Positions 23,636-32,377 of a stretch of DNA of 46,688 bases are shown piece after piece; within the stretch, counting starts at the first letter, position 1, and each line of letters begins with the position of its first letter. The position numbers and the translations under genes were made by a program. Source of the stretch: an uncultured Sutterella sp. (lineage in GTDB: Bacteria; Pseudomonadota; Gammaproteobacteria; Burkholderiales; Burkholderiaceae_F); contig CAJKSP010000016.1 of the NCBI GenBank assembly GCA_905202595.1, forward strand, positions 1 to 46,688. The letters are read 5' to 3'. The notes beneath the pieces were generated by a model that saw nothing but the letters and a program-made list of their open reading frames with translations, did no database searches and was not told where the DNA came from.

Positions 23636-24709
23636 CTAGGAGCGGCTACCCGTCGGACTTGAAGCCTTTACAGTAGCTTCTGCGGAGAGCTGCGACAGCG
23701 ACTCTTCAACCTTGCGCCGCATGGCGGGATCGAGAATGCTGGCGTCAGAAAGGGCGCGCTTGTAATAGAAGGCTGCCTTCTTGAGGTCGTAGAAGCCGCT
23801 CTGAGGATTGGCATAGATGCTGCCGAGGCCCGCATCGGCAAACCCAGTGGCCAGCTCCGCGCGTTCTGCGCGCTCGAAGTAGCGGATGGCCTGCGCATAG
23901 TCGAGCGCTTCAAAGCGCGGGGTCGACAGCACATAGCCGTACCATGCCCAGGCTTCCGGCACGGCGTCTTCGCGCTCTGCCGCCGTTTTCGCCCACTTGA
24001 CGGCTTCAGCCATGTCGGGACGTCCGCCCGCTCGCATGCCGTGGCTGGCTTCAATGGAATACTGAAGCTGCTCGCGCGACGAAGCTGTGCTGAGCGCGTC
24101 GCTCGCGGCTTCTCGCATCGCAGCCAGAAGCGCCGCTTCTTCGCGTTCGCGTCGGTCGCGCGCTTCGCGGGCTGCTTCAATTTGAGCCGCTTCGGCATCG
24201 CTTTCCGGCTCGGCCGCATTCACTGGACGAAAGCCCTTGGCTTTGGCAAAGCGCATCCAGCGCAGATCTTTTTCCGTGGCGTCGGCTGCCGGCGCGGCGA
24301 CGATGATGGCAGCAGCATGCGTCTTGCCGCTGCAGGTGGCGCCTTCAGCTTCAGTCTCGGCCGCGTAGAAGAGGGGAAAGATTCCCGTGCGCACGTCGGT
24401 GCACCAGCCGTCCCGCATTTCGCCGCCGAGCGTGCCGCAGAGCGTCGTCATCGCGGTCTCGAAGGACTCTTCTCGGCCGCTCGAGCACCAGGCCGCCCGA
24501 AGCTCTCGGCGGCTGCCGTAGTCGGCCGAAAGCGGCTCCGCATCGCCGAAGGCGCCCGCATCGGCTCGCTGCCAGCTTCCTGCAAACTGGATGGGATCAT
24601 GGGGCGCAGCGGGATTGGGCGGCGCGGCGCAGCCTCCAAGAAGCAGGGCGGAAGCAAGCGCAGCGCTCAGCGCAAGAGCGGATCGGCGGAGAAAAACCGG
24701 GCGGAGCAT
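23636..24709 (-). CDS. Lipoprotein with Sel1/TPR-like repeats
   Basis: This 357-residue envelope lipoprotein has an N-terminal signal with a basic start, a hydrophobic core and the lipobox LLGGC, with Cys27 as the lipidated residue. The middle part has a cysteine-containing domain (AWCSSG, TTLCGTLGG, GWCTDV), then a charged helical stretch. The C-terminal third contains at least two Sel1/TPR-type helical repeats (AEAVKWAKTAA; DYAQAIRYFERAERAELATGFADAGLGSIY; LKKAAFYYKRAL). The start at 24709 is chosen because the signal begins there; a further 16 residues upstream would spoil it. It may be a scaffold or regulator in the envelope; no specific role is visible. Confidence 0.7.
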   Translation of the reverse strand: MLRPVFLRRSALALSAALASALLLGGCAAPPNPAAPHDPIQFAGSWQRADAGAFGDAEPLSADYGSRRELRAAWCSSGREESFETAMTTLCGTLGGEMRDGWCTDVRTGIFPLFYAAETEAEGATCSGKTHAAAIIVAAPAADATEKDLRWMRFAKAKGFRPVNAAEPESDAEAAQIEAAREARDRREREEAALLAAMREAASDALSTASSREQLQYSIEASHGMRAGGRPDMAEAVKWAKTAAEREDAVPEAWAWYGYVLSTPRFEALDYAQAIRYFERAERAELATGFADAGLGSIYANPQSGFYDLKKAAFYYKRALSDASILDPAMRRKVEESLSQLSAEATVKASSPTGSRS

Positions 24710-25175
24710 AGAGGAAACAGCAGAAATGGGGCGGCGGGAGGCCTGGCGCGCCGCCAAATCCCGATCCGAAACGCCAGATCAGGAAAGACAGCGCATCTTA
24801 AGCGCTAATTGCACACAAATGCATTATTTTAGTCGCGAACGCTTGCCGCGCCGCATTTCCCGGCCGGGATTTTTTTTTCGGCATCCTGCAGCGCTAACGG
24901 CTCCAAATCCAGGCTTCGGGTTTTCCCTCTCAGGCAAAGAACTAGACACTTTTCCTGAGGGGTTCTCTGCTTAGGCGACGGGGCAGTGAGTCAGCTTTCA
25001 GGGAATGCGGCAGGCTTGCGGCTTTCGCCGCTGCCGTTCCGGCGGTAGTGTGCAGGGTAGCGGATGGCGACTTCCATGCGCTGCCGCCTTCGATTCCGCA
25101 GAAAGGGCGGGCGTCTGATCGCGTCCTTTCTTGAGGAGCCAGAAGTTTTCCACTGACAGGATTACAAGAACAACT
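24710..25175. other. Intergenic region upstream of the first binding-protein gene
   Basis: I see no gene. An AT-rich segment at about 24805-24840 could carry divergent promoters. A hairpin at 24925-24962 (TCAGG-c-AAAG opposite CTTT-t-CCTGA, extended by CCC/GGG) lies in the probable leader of the gene at 25176. Its ribosome binding site is weak: AGGA is 18 nt and AAGAA 6 nt before the ATG. Confidence 0.4.
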
Positions 25176-26717
25176 ATGACTAACCGCTTTACCGCTTGTG
25201 CCGCCGCTCTCGCAGCCGCCGGCTTCATCGCCTGCGCTGCGCCGGCTTCGGCCGCTGAACTGACTGTGGCGCTTTCCTCCGCCTTTTCGACGATGGATCC
25301 GTGGGACTCCACGGACAATGTGTCGCTCACGGCCGCCAAGTCTTTCTATGAAGGCCTCTACGGATTCGACCGCAATATGAAGGTCCGTCCGGTGCTCGCA
25401 GAAAGCGCCGAGCCTTCGGCCGACGGCCTCGTCTATACGGTGAAGCTGCGCCGCGGCGTGATGTTCCATGACGGCACGGAATTCAAGGCCGATGCCGTGA
25501 AGGCGAACTTCGACCGCGTGCTCAATCCGGAAAATCATCTGAAGCGCTTCGGCCTCTATTCGAACGTCGCCAAGGTGGACGTCGTCGACGACTACACGGT
25601 GAAGTTCACGCTGAAGAAGCCCTTCTCCGCCTTCATCAATCAGCTCGCTCATCCGAGCGGAGCCATGATCTGCCCGTCGGCGCTCAAGACCCTCTCCAAT
25701 AAGGAGCTTGCCTTCAAGGCATGCGGCACCGGCCCGTTCACGATGGACAAGTACAGCCCCGTCGACGGACTGCGCGTCGTGAAGAACCCGAACTACTGGC
25801 AGAAGGGCCTGCCGAAGGTGGACGCCATCATGTGGAAGCCCGTGGTCGAGAACAGCACTCGCGTGGCGATGCTCAAGACCGGCGAAGCGCAGTTTGCGTT
25901 CCCGCTCCCGCCGGAGCAGGCCGCGCAGCTCAAGTCCGAGGGCGATCTTGTGGTCGTCGACTCGCCGTCGATCATTCTGCGTTACGTCTCGATCAACCAG
26001 TCGAAGAAGCCCTTTGACAATCTGAAGGTCCGCGAAGCGCTCAACTACGCCGTCAACAAGAACGCCTTCATCAAGGTGGCCTTCAACGGCTTCGGCGACC
26101 CGGCCGACGGCGTGGCGCCGAAGGATGTGGCTTATTCCGTTCAGACCGGTCCCTGGCCCTACGATCCGAAGAAGGCTTGCGAGCTGCTGAAGGAGGCGGG
26201 CTATCCGAACGGCTTTGAAACGACGCTCTTGTCGGGCTACAACGACTCGACCTCCATCAAGGCCATTCAGTTCCTGCAGCAGCAGCTGGCTCAGGTCGGC
26301 ATCAAGGCCAAGGTTCAGGCGCTTGAAGTCGGCCAGCGCACCGCGATGATCGACAACGCGAAGGGCCCTGCCGGCTCGAAGCATCAGCTCTACTACATCG
26401 GCTGGTCGAGCTCGACGGGCGAAATCGACTGGGCCATTCGTCCGCTTCTTGCGACGGAATCCTTCACGCCGAACAACTCGAACGACGCCTACTACTCGAA
26501 CAAGAACGTCGACCAGTGGCTGCAGGATGCGCTCGGCACGACCGACGATGCGAAGAAGGCTGAAATCTATGCCCGCATTCAGAAGCAGATTTGGGCTGAT
26601 GCGCCGTGGATCTTCCTCGGCACGCAGCGCAACATCTCCGGTTCTGCGAAGAATCTGTCCGGCCTCTACGTGATGCCGGATTCGAACTTGGACTTCTACG
26701 GCGCCGAGCTGAAGTAA
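25176..26717 (+). CDS. gsiB: GsiB-like periplasmic peptide/glutathione-binding protein 1
   Basis: This 513-residue ABC-transporter substrate-binding protein of the DppA/OppA family has a signal peptide ending near ASA-AE (residue 27). The FSTMDPWD, KSFYEGLYGFD, KPFDNLKVREALNYA and WPYDPKKACELLKEAGYPNGF blocks closely follow E. coli GsiB as I recall it. Cys166 and Cys183 lie where GsiB has Ser and Val, and may form an extra disulphide. It is the first of four tandem paralogues and the most divergent in the 171-180 loop. No permease or ATPase gene is adjacent. The ligand may be glutathione or another short gamma-glutamyl or ordinary peptide. Confidence 0.85.
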   Translation: MTNRFTACAAALAAAGFIACAAPASAAELTVALSSAFSTMDPWDSTDNVSLTAAKSFYEGLYGFDRNMKVRPVLAESAEPSADGLVYTVKLRRGVMFHDGTEFKADAVKANFDRVLNPENHLKRFGLYSNVAKVDVVDDYTVKFTLKKPFSAFINQLAHPSGAMICPSALKTLSNKELAFKACGTGPFTMDKYSPVDGLRVVKNPNYWQKGLPKVDAIMWKPVVENSTRVAMLKTGEAQFAFPLPPEQAAQLKSEGDLVVVDSPSIILRYVSINQSKKPFDNLKVREALNYAVNKNAFIKVAFNGFGDPADGVAPKDVAYSVQTGPWPYDPKKACELLKEAGYPNGFETTLLSGYNDSTSIKAIQFLQQQLAQVGIKAKVQALEVGQRTAMIDNAKGPAGSKHQLYYIGWSSSTGEIDWAIRPLLATESFTPNNSNDAYYSNKNVDQWLQDALGTTDDAKKAEIYARIQKQIWADAPWIFLGTQRNISGSAKNLSGLYVMPDSNLDFYGAELK

Positions 26718-26741
26718 GCCAGCTCGTTTCGCCGCTGAGGC

Positions 26742-26823
26742 GGCGCCTGCTTGAAAGCGACTGCGCTGAGCAGGCGCCTCCCCGGCGCAGCCTGAAGGCG
26801 CCTGCGGGCAGGCGGCCTTCAGG
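26742..26823 (+). other. Two intercistronic hairpins between binding-protein genes 1 and 2
   Basis: GGCGCCTGCT (26742-26751) pairs with AGCAGGCGCC (26769-26778), and CCTGAAGGC (26791-26799) with GCCTTCAGG (26815-26823). Neither has a long T-run. They may protect mRNA ends or set unequal expression of the four genes. Confidence 0.5.
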
Positions 26824-26892
26824 GCTTCACAAAATTCGCTGTGCGCATTCGCGATGCGCGCCGCCGATTCAGGATTTTTTTGGGGAGAGAAC

Positions 26893-28431
26893 ATGAAAGG
26901 CTTTCGCCTCGCTGCCGCTGCTGCGCTCATGAGCGCTGCTGCCGCCGCCTCGATGCCTGCCGCCGCCGCCGAACTGACGGTGGCCATTGCCGCAGCCTTT
27001 ACGACGATGGATCCGTGGGACTGCACCGATACGTATTCGCAGGCCGTTTCGAAGTCCTTCTACGAAGGGCTCTACGGCTTCGACAAGGACATGAAGCGCA
27101 TTCCGGTGCTGGCGGAAAGCGCCGACGTCTCGGCCGACGGCCTTGTTTATACGATTCATCTGCGCCGCGGTGTGATGTTCCATGACGGCACGGAGTTCAA
27201 GGCAGACGCTGTGAAGGCGAATTTTGACCGCGTGCTCGATCCGAAGAATCAGCTGAAGCGCTACACCCTCTATTCGAACATTGCGAAGGTCGAGCCCGTT
27301 GACGACTACACGGTGAAGTTCACGCTGAAGAAGCCCTTCTCCGCGTTCCTCAATCAGCTCGCGCATCCGAGCGGCGGGATGATCTGCCCCTCGGCGCTCG
27401 CGAAGTACCCCGGCCGCCAGATGGGCTTTCATGCCTGCGGCACCGGCGCCTTCATCATGGACAAGTACAACCCGGCGGATGTGCTCCGGGTGGTGAAGAA
27501 TCCCCATTACTGGCAGAAGGGCCTTCCCAAGCTTGATGCCATCACGTGGAAGCCCGTGGTTGAGGACAGCACCCGCATCGCCATGCTGAAGACGGGCGAG
27601 GCGCAGTTTGCCAATCCCATTCCGCCGGAGCAGGCCAAGCTCCTTGAGGCTTCCGACGGAATTCAGGTGCTCAATACGCCCTCGATCATCAACCGCTACC
27701 TCTCGATGAACGTCATGAAGAAGCCCTTCGACAATCCGAAGGTTCGTCAGGCGGTCAACTACGCCATCAACAAGAAGGCGCTCGCGAAGGTGGCTTTCAA
27801 CGGCTATGCCGATGAATCGACCGGCCCCGCGCCGATGGGCGTGCAGTATGCCGAGAAGCTCGGTCCCTGGCCCTACGATCCGCAGAAGGCGCGCGAGCTC
27901 CTGAAGGAAGCGGGCTATCCGAACGGCTTTGAAGCGACGCTGTGGTCCGCCTACAACCACTCGACGGCCATGAAGGCCGCGCAGTTCCTGCAGCAGCAGC
28001 TCCGCCAGGTGGGCATCAAAGTGAAGGTGCAGGGCCTCGAGGCCGGCCAGCGCAATGCGCTCGTCGAGGGCGTCCGCGATCCCAAGGATGCCAAGGTGCA
28101 GATGTACTACATCGGCTGGTCGAGCTCGACGGGCGAAATCGACTGGGCGATCCGGCCGCTCCTGGCAACGGAAGCCTTCCCGCCCAACGCGAGCAATACG
28201 GCCTACTACTCGAATCCGACGGTTGACCAGGGCCTCGCCGAAGCGCTCGCGACAACCGACGAAGCGAAGAAGCAGGAAATCTACAGCCGCGTCCAGAAGC
28301 AGATCTGGGCGGATGCGCCCTGGGCCTTCCTTGTGACGGAGCGCAATGTTTCCGGCGCTGCGAAGAATCTGTCCGGCTTCTATGTCATGCCGGACGGCAA
28401 CTACGATTTCTACAGCGCGGAGCTCAAATAA
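26893..28431 (+). CDS. gsiB: GsiB-like periplasmic peptide/glutathione-binding protein 2
   Basis: This 512-residue paralogue has an Ala-rich signal peptide cleaved near AAA-AE (residue 26). The start at 26893 follows GGGGAGAG, while an in-frame ATG at 26854 would extend the signal implausibly. Family blocks are FTTMDPWD, KSFYEGLYGFDKDMK, LNQLAHPSGG and YYIGWSSSTGEIDWAIRPLL. The conserved cysteine pair is Cys165/Cys182, and an additional Cys44 follows the DPWD motif. CGTGAF replaces the CGTGPF/Y of the other three copies, which may alter the pocket edge. Expected to deliver peptide ligands to an ABC permease encoded elsewhere. Confidence 0.85.
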   Translation: MKGFRLAAAAALMSAAAAASMPAAAAELTVAIAAAFTTMDPWDCTDTYSQAVSKSFYEGLYGFDKDMKRIPVLAESADVSADGLVYTIHLRRGVMFHDGTEFKADAVKANFDRVLDPKNQLKRYTLYSNIAKVEPVDDYTVKFTLKKPFSAFLNQLAHPSGGMICPSALAKYPGRQMGFHACGTGAFIMDKYNPADVLRVVKNPHYWQKGLPKLDAITWKPVVEDSTRIAMLKTGEAQFANPIPPEQAKLLEASDGIQVLNTPSIINRYLSMNVMKKPFDNPKVRQAVNYAINKKALAKVAFNGYADESTGPAPMGVQYAEKLGPWPYDPQKARELLKEAGYPNGFEATLWSAYNHSTAMKAAQFLQQQLRQVGIKVKVQGLEAGQRNALVEGVRDPKDAKVQMYYIGWSSSTGEIDWAIRPLLATEAFPPNASNTAYYSNPTVDQGLAEALATTDEAKKQEIYSRVQKQIWADAPWAFLVTERNVSGAAKNLSGFYVMPDGNYDFYSAELK

Positions 28432-28447
28432 GCGCCGTGCCTGCTGT

Positions 28448-28480
28448 TTCCGCCCCGGCGCTTCGGAACGCCGGGCGGAA
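28448..28480 (+). terminator. Hairpin after binding-protein gene 2
   Basis: A 12-bp GC-rich stem (28448-28460 with 28469-28480, one bulged C) surrounds CTTCGGAA. No T-run follows, so it is terminator-like or mRNA-protective. Confidence 0.4.
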
Positions 28481-28601
28481 GGGGACTCACAAGCGGCTTC
28501 CCGCCGCAAAGAGCCGCTCAGAAGCGGCCGGGCAGGGAAGCCACGGATAGTTTTTTCAACCCGCAAATCTCGCGAATGATCGCACGCAAGAGGAAATCAT
28601 C

Positions 28602-30146
28602 ATGAATCATCGCTTTGCTCCCGCGGCCTGCGCCGCGCTTGCCGCCTTTGCCTGCTTCGGGGCTCTTGCCTCGGCCCAGGCCTCCGAGATCACGGTCGCC
28701 GTCGCCTCGACCTTTACGACGATGGACCCGTACGATGCGGCCGACACGCTTTCTCAGGGCGTGGCCAAGTCCTTCTACGAAGGCCTTTTCGGCTTCGACA
28801 AGGACATGAAGCGCATTCCGGTGCTCGCTGAAAGCGCAGAAGCCTCGGCCGACGGCCTCACCTACACGATCAAGCTTCGCCGCGGCGTCAAGTTCCAGGA
28901 CGGCACCGACTTCAAGGCTGACGCCGTCAAGGCCAACTTCGACCGCGTCACGGATCCGAAGAACCAGCTCAAGCGCTACACGCTCTACGCCAACATCGCT
29001 TCGACGGAAGTCGTCGACGACTACACGGTGAACTTCCACCTGAAGCAGCCGTTCTCCGCCTTCCTCAATCAGCTCGCGCATCCGAGCGGCGTGATGATCT
29101 GCCCGTCGGCCCTCAAGAAGTATCCGGGCAAGCAGATGGGCTTCCACGCCTGCGGCACGGGCCCCTTCATGATGGAGTCGTACAACCCGACTGAAGGCCT
29201 GCGCGTGGTGAAGAACCCGAACTACTGGCAGAAGGGCCTGCCGAAGCTTGATGCGATCAACTGGAAGCCTGTGGTCGAGAACAGCACGCGCGTCGCGATG
29301 CTCAAGACCGGCGAAGCGCAGGTCGCCTTCCCGCTGCCGACCGAGCAGGCTGAGAAGGTTCGCTCCGAGGGCCTGGTGAACGTGATCGACACCCCGTCCA
29401 TCATTCAGCGCTACATGTCGATGAACGTTCTCGCGAAGCCCTTCGACAATCCGAAGGTCCGCCAGGCGGTGAACTACGCCATCAACAAGCAGGCGCTCGC
29501 CAAGGTGGCCTTCAACGGCTTTGCCGACCCGGCCACCGGCATCGCCCCGATGGGCGTGGAGTACGCCGTCAAGCTCGGCCCGTGGCCCTATGATCCGAAG
29601 AAGGCCCGCGAGCTTCTGAAGGAAGCGGGCTACCCGAACGGCTTCGAGACCACGCTCTGGTCCGCCTACAACCACACGACCGCCGTCAAGGTGATTCAGT
29701 TCCTGCAGCAGCAGCTCGCTCAGGTGGGCATCAAGGCCAAGGTTCAGGCGCTTGAAGCCGGCCAGCGCTCGACGATCGTCGAAAGCGCTGCTGATCCGAA
29801 GAAGGCGCCGGTGCGCCTCTACTACATCGGCTGGTCGAGCTCGACGGGCGAAATCGACTGGGCCATTCGTCCGCTGCTCGCGACGGAATCCTTCCCGCCG
29901 CGCTCCGGCAACACCGCCTACTACTCCAACAAGGCGGTGGACGACGGCCTCTACGAAGCGCTCGGCACGACCGACGAAGCGAAGAAGCAGGAGATCTACA
30001 CCAAGGTTCAGAAGCAGCTGTGGGACGATGCGCCTTGGGCGCCGCTCGTCACCGAGCGCAACATTCTCGGCACGGCGAAGAACGTTTCGGGCTTCTACAT
30101 CATGCCTGACGCGAGCTTCAGCTTCTACGGCGCTGAGGTGAAGTAA
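28602..30146 (+). CDS. gsiB: GsiB-like periplasmic peptide/glutathione-binding protein 3
   Basis: This 514-residue paralogue has a signal peptide ending near AQA-SE (residue 28). GAGGAA precedes the ATG. It shares the N-terminal HRFAPAACAA style with copy 4 and the FTTMDPYDAADTLSQGVAKSFYEG block that is closest to E. coli GsiB. Conserved cysteines are Cys167 and Cys184. The ligand-region sequence is WSSSTGEIDWAIRPLLATESF, nearly identical to copy 1. High similarity among the four argues for recent tandem duplication with some exchange. The exact peptide ligand cannot be read from sequence. Confidence 0.87.
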   Translation: MNHRFAPAACAALAAFACFGALASAQASEITVAVASTFTTMDPYDAADTLSQGVAKSFYEGLFGFDKDMKRIPVLAESAEASADGLTYTIKLRRGVKFQDGTDFKADAVKANFDRVTDPKNQLKRYTLYANIASTEVVDDYTVNFHLKQPFSAFLNQLAHPSGVMICPSALKKYPGKQMGFHACGTGPFMMESYNPTEGLRVVKNPNYWQKGLPKLDAINWKPVVENSTRVAMLKTGEAQVAFPLPTEQAEKVRSEGLVNVIDTPSIIQRYMSMNVLAKPFDNPKVRQAVNYAINKQALAKVAFNGFADPATGIAPMGVEYAVKLGPWPYDPKKARELLKEAGYPNGFETTLWSAYNHTTAVKVIQFLQQQLAQVGIKAKVQALEAGQRSTIVESAADPKKAPVRLYYIGWSSSTGEIDWAIRPLLATESFPPRSGNTAYYSNKAVDDGLYEALGTTDEAKKQEIYTKVQKQLWDDAPWAPLVTERNILGTAKNVSGFYIMPDASFSFYGAEVK

Positions 30147-30159
30147 TCGGCAGAACCAG

Positions 30160-30180
30160 GCCGGCGCTTGGCGCCGGCTT
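30160..30180 (+). terminator. Hairpin after binding-protein gene 3
   Basis: GCCGGCGC (30160-30167) pairs with GCGCCGGC (30171-30178) across TTG, followed by TT only. It lies 14 nt after the stop codon. Confidence 0.5.
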
Positions 30181-30260
30181 CGGTGCAGCGCCGATGGTGC
30201 TTCCGAGCGGTCGAGCCGCTTGCGGCGCGTCGAGGGCGAAAGCCCGCAGGCGCAGCTTCG

Positions 30261-30287
30261 AGCGGACGGCCGCTTTTTCTTTTTTTC
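30261..30287 (+). terminator. Intrinsic terminator with long T-run
   Basis: AGCGG (30261-30265) pairs with CCGCT (30270-30274) and is followed by TTTTCTTTTTTT. The stem is short but the T-tract is strong. Confidence 0.55.
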
Positions 30288-30646
30288 CCTCATGAGCCGC
30301 TTCGGCCGGTGCGCTTCTTGCGAATGCAAGATTGCTGACGCAGGCTTTTTCGTCTAAGGGATCGAGCCTAAGCGCATCAAGAAGAAGCGTCCGCACAATG
30401 GATGAAAAGCGCTTTGCCTGCCGCCGCCGGCTCTTTCGGAGGCGATGGCGGACAAGAGGGCGCTTAAGCCGAAGAAGCGCGCGCCGGCGGCATGTCCGGC
30501 AGAGCGCACGGCATACATAAGCATGCCCCTGGGCTTTGGCCCTCGTCGGACGGGCTTGCTCGATCTCGGAAGTCGAAGCAAGCTCCGATCCGCTCCAAGC
30601 AAAAAATCTCGCTCCTGTCCATGCACGCCTGAATAAAGGAGAAAAC

Positions 30647-32197
30647 ATGTTCAAGAGTCGCTTTGCGCCTGCGGCCTGCGCTGCTGCTGCGCTTTCTTTT
30701 GCGATCGCTCTCGCGCCTGCCGCTGAAGCCTCTGAAATTACGGTCGCCATCGCCTCGACCTTCACGACGATGGACCCGTACGATGCGGGCGATACGCTTT
30801 CGCAGGCCGCCGCAAAGTCGTTCTACGAAGGGCTTTTCGGCTTTGACAAGGATATGAAGCGCATTCCGGTGCTCGCTGAAAGCGCCGAAGCGTCTCCCGA
30901 CGGCCTGGTCTATATGGTCAAGCTCCGCCATGGCGTGAAGTTTCAGGACGGCACAGAGTTCAAGGCCGACGCCGTGAAGGCCAACTTCGACCGCGTCACC
31001 GATCCGAAGAATCAGCTTCGCCGCTACACGCTCTATTCGAACATTGCGTCGACCGAGGTCGTGGACGACTACACGGTGAAGTTCACGCTGAAGAAGCCCT
31101 TCTCGGCCTTTCTCAATCAGCTCGCGCATCCGGCCGGCGTGATGATTTGCCCCTCGGCGCTTAAGAAGTATCCGGGCAAGCAGATCGCCTTCCACCCCTG
31201 CGGTACCGGGCCGTATCTGATGGACAAGTACAACCCGAGCGAAGTGCTCCGCGTCGTCAAGAATCCGAACTACTGGCGCAAGGGGCTCCCGAAGCTCGAC
31301 GCTATCACGTGGAAGCCTGTGCCCGAGAACAGCACCCGCGTCGCGATGCTGAAGACGGGCGAAGCGCAGTTCGCCTATCCGCTTCCCTTCGAGCAGGCCA
31401 AGCAGGTGAGTGAGGAGGGCAAGGTCAACGTGGTGGCTGCGCCTTCCATCATCCTGCGCTACCTGTCGATGAACTGCATGAAGAAGCCTTTCGACAATCC
31501 GAAGGTGCGCCAGGCCATCAACTATGCGATCAACCGCGATGCGCTCGCGAAGGTGGCCTTCAACGGCTATGCAGATCCGGCAGAAGGCGTGGCGCCGGCC
31601 GGCGTGCAGTTCGCCGAGAAGATCGGCCGCTGGCCCTATGATCCGAAGAAGGCCCGCGAGCTTCTGAAGGAAGCGGGCTATCCGAACGGCTTCGAGACGA
31701 CGATCTGGTCGAACTACAACCATTCCACGGCGCTTAAGATCATTCAGTTCGTGCAGCAGCAGCTCGCTCAGGTGGGCATCAAGGCTTCAGTGCTCGCGCT
31801 CGAGGCGGGCCAGCGGTCGGCCTACATGAACGTGCCTGCAAAGGACGCGAAGGTCCAGATCTACTACACGGGCTGGTCGAGCTCGACGGGCGAATTCGAC
31901 TGGGCGATTCGGCCGCTTCTTGCGACTGAAAGCATGCCGCCTGTGGCGAGCAACACCGCCTACTATTCGAACAAGATCGTCGACGAGGGGCTCGCTCAAG
32001 CGCTTTCAACGACGGATGAGGCGAAGAAGCAGGAGATCTACAGCCGCGTGCAGCATCAGATTTGGAACGATGCGCCGTGGGTGCCGCTCGTCACCGAGCG
32101 CAACGTTTCCGGCGCAGCAAAGGGCCTGACGGGCTTCTACATCCTTCCGGACGGCAACTTCGACTTCTATCAGGCGTCGTACACCCCGGAAAAGTGA
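30647..32197 (+). CDS. gsiB: GsiB-like periplasmic peptide/glutathione-binding protein 4
   Basis: This 516-residue paralogue has a signal peptide ending near AEA-SE (residue 29). The start at 30647 follows AAAGGAG; an in-frame ATG at 30536 would add 37 residues before the signal. FTTMDPYDAGDTLSQAAAKSFYEGLFGFD and IAFHPCGTGPY are close to GsiB. The cysteine pair is Cys168/Cys185. The tail QASYTPEK differs from the AELK-type ends of the others, and GEFDW replaces GEIDW. With its own leader it may be regulated apart from copies 1-3. Confidence 0.87.
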   Translation: MFKSRFAPAACAAAALSFAIALAPAAEASEITVAIASTFTTMDPYDAGDTLSQAAAKSFYEGLFGFDKDMKRIPVLAESAEASPDGLVYMVKLRHGVKFQDGTEFKADAVKANFDRVTDPKNQLRRYTLYSNIASTEVVDDYTVKFTLKKPFSAFLNQLAHPAGVMICPSALKKYPGKQIAFHPCGTGPYLMDKYNPSEVLRVVKNPNYWRKGLPKLDAITWKPVPENSTRVAMLKTGEAQFAYPLPFEQAKQVSEEGKVNVVAAPSIILRYLSMNCMKKPFDNPKVRQAINYAINRDALAKVAFNGYADPAEGVAPAGVQFAEKIGRWPYDPKKARELLKEAGYPNGFETTIWSNYNHSTALKIIQFVQQQLAQVGIKASVLALEAGQRSAYMNVPAKDAKVQIYYTGWSSSTGEFDWAIRPLLATESMPPVASNTAYYSNKIVDEGLAQALSTTDEAKKQEIYSRVQHQIWNDAPWVPLVTERNVSGAAKGLTGFYILPDGNFDFYQASYTPEK

Positions 32198-32377
32198 GGG
32201 CGTCGCGACTGCCGGGCCAGCGCTGCCGCCGATTAGGCGGCGCGCCGGCCATGAGCGAGCCTTCGGAGAAGGGATAGAGAGGCGGCTGCCGGCTTGGGCG
32301 CGTTCATTTCCGGCTTTGCGGGCCAAGCCGGCGTGCTGAGGCACCATTTGGCGCGCGCCGCCGCTACACTGCGCTCT

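Larger units (their letters stand above)
30147..30646 (+). other. Long leader/intergenic region before binding-protein gene 4
   Basis: This 500-bp stretch has no gene I can support. It contains the terminators at 30160-30180 and 30261-30287, so gene 4 almost certainly has its own promoter within about 30290-30600. The region is less GC-rich at 30320-30400 and 30505-30610. I recognise no riboswitch. Confidence 0.45.

Noticed and set aside
24925..24962. CTCTCAGGCAAAGAAC resembles the 3' block of a glycine riboswitch
   Set aside because: The 5' half (GGAGAG and the CGCCGAAGG core) is absent upstream, and the block is explained as one arm of a local hairpin.
26869..30329. Very long open frames on the minus strand across the binding-protein array
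   Set aside because: They mirror the true plus-strand genes, are rich in Arg, His and Leu, and lack start signals or motifs.
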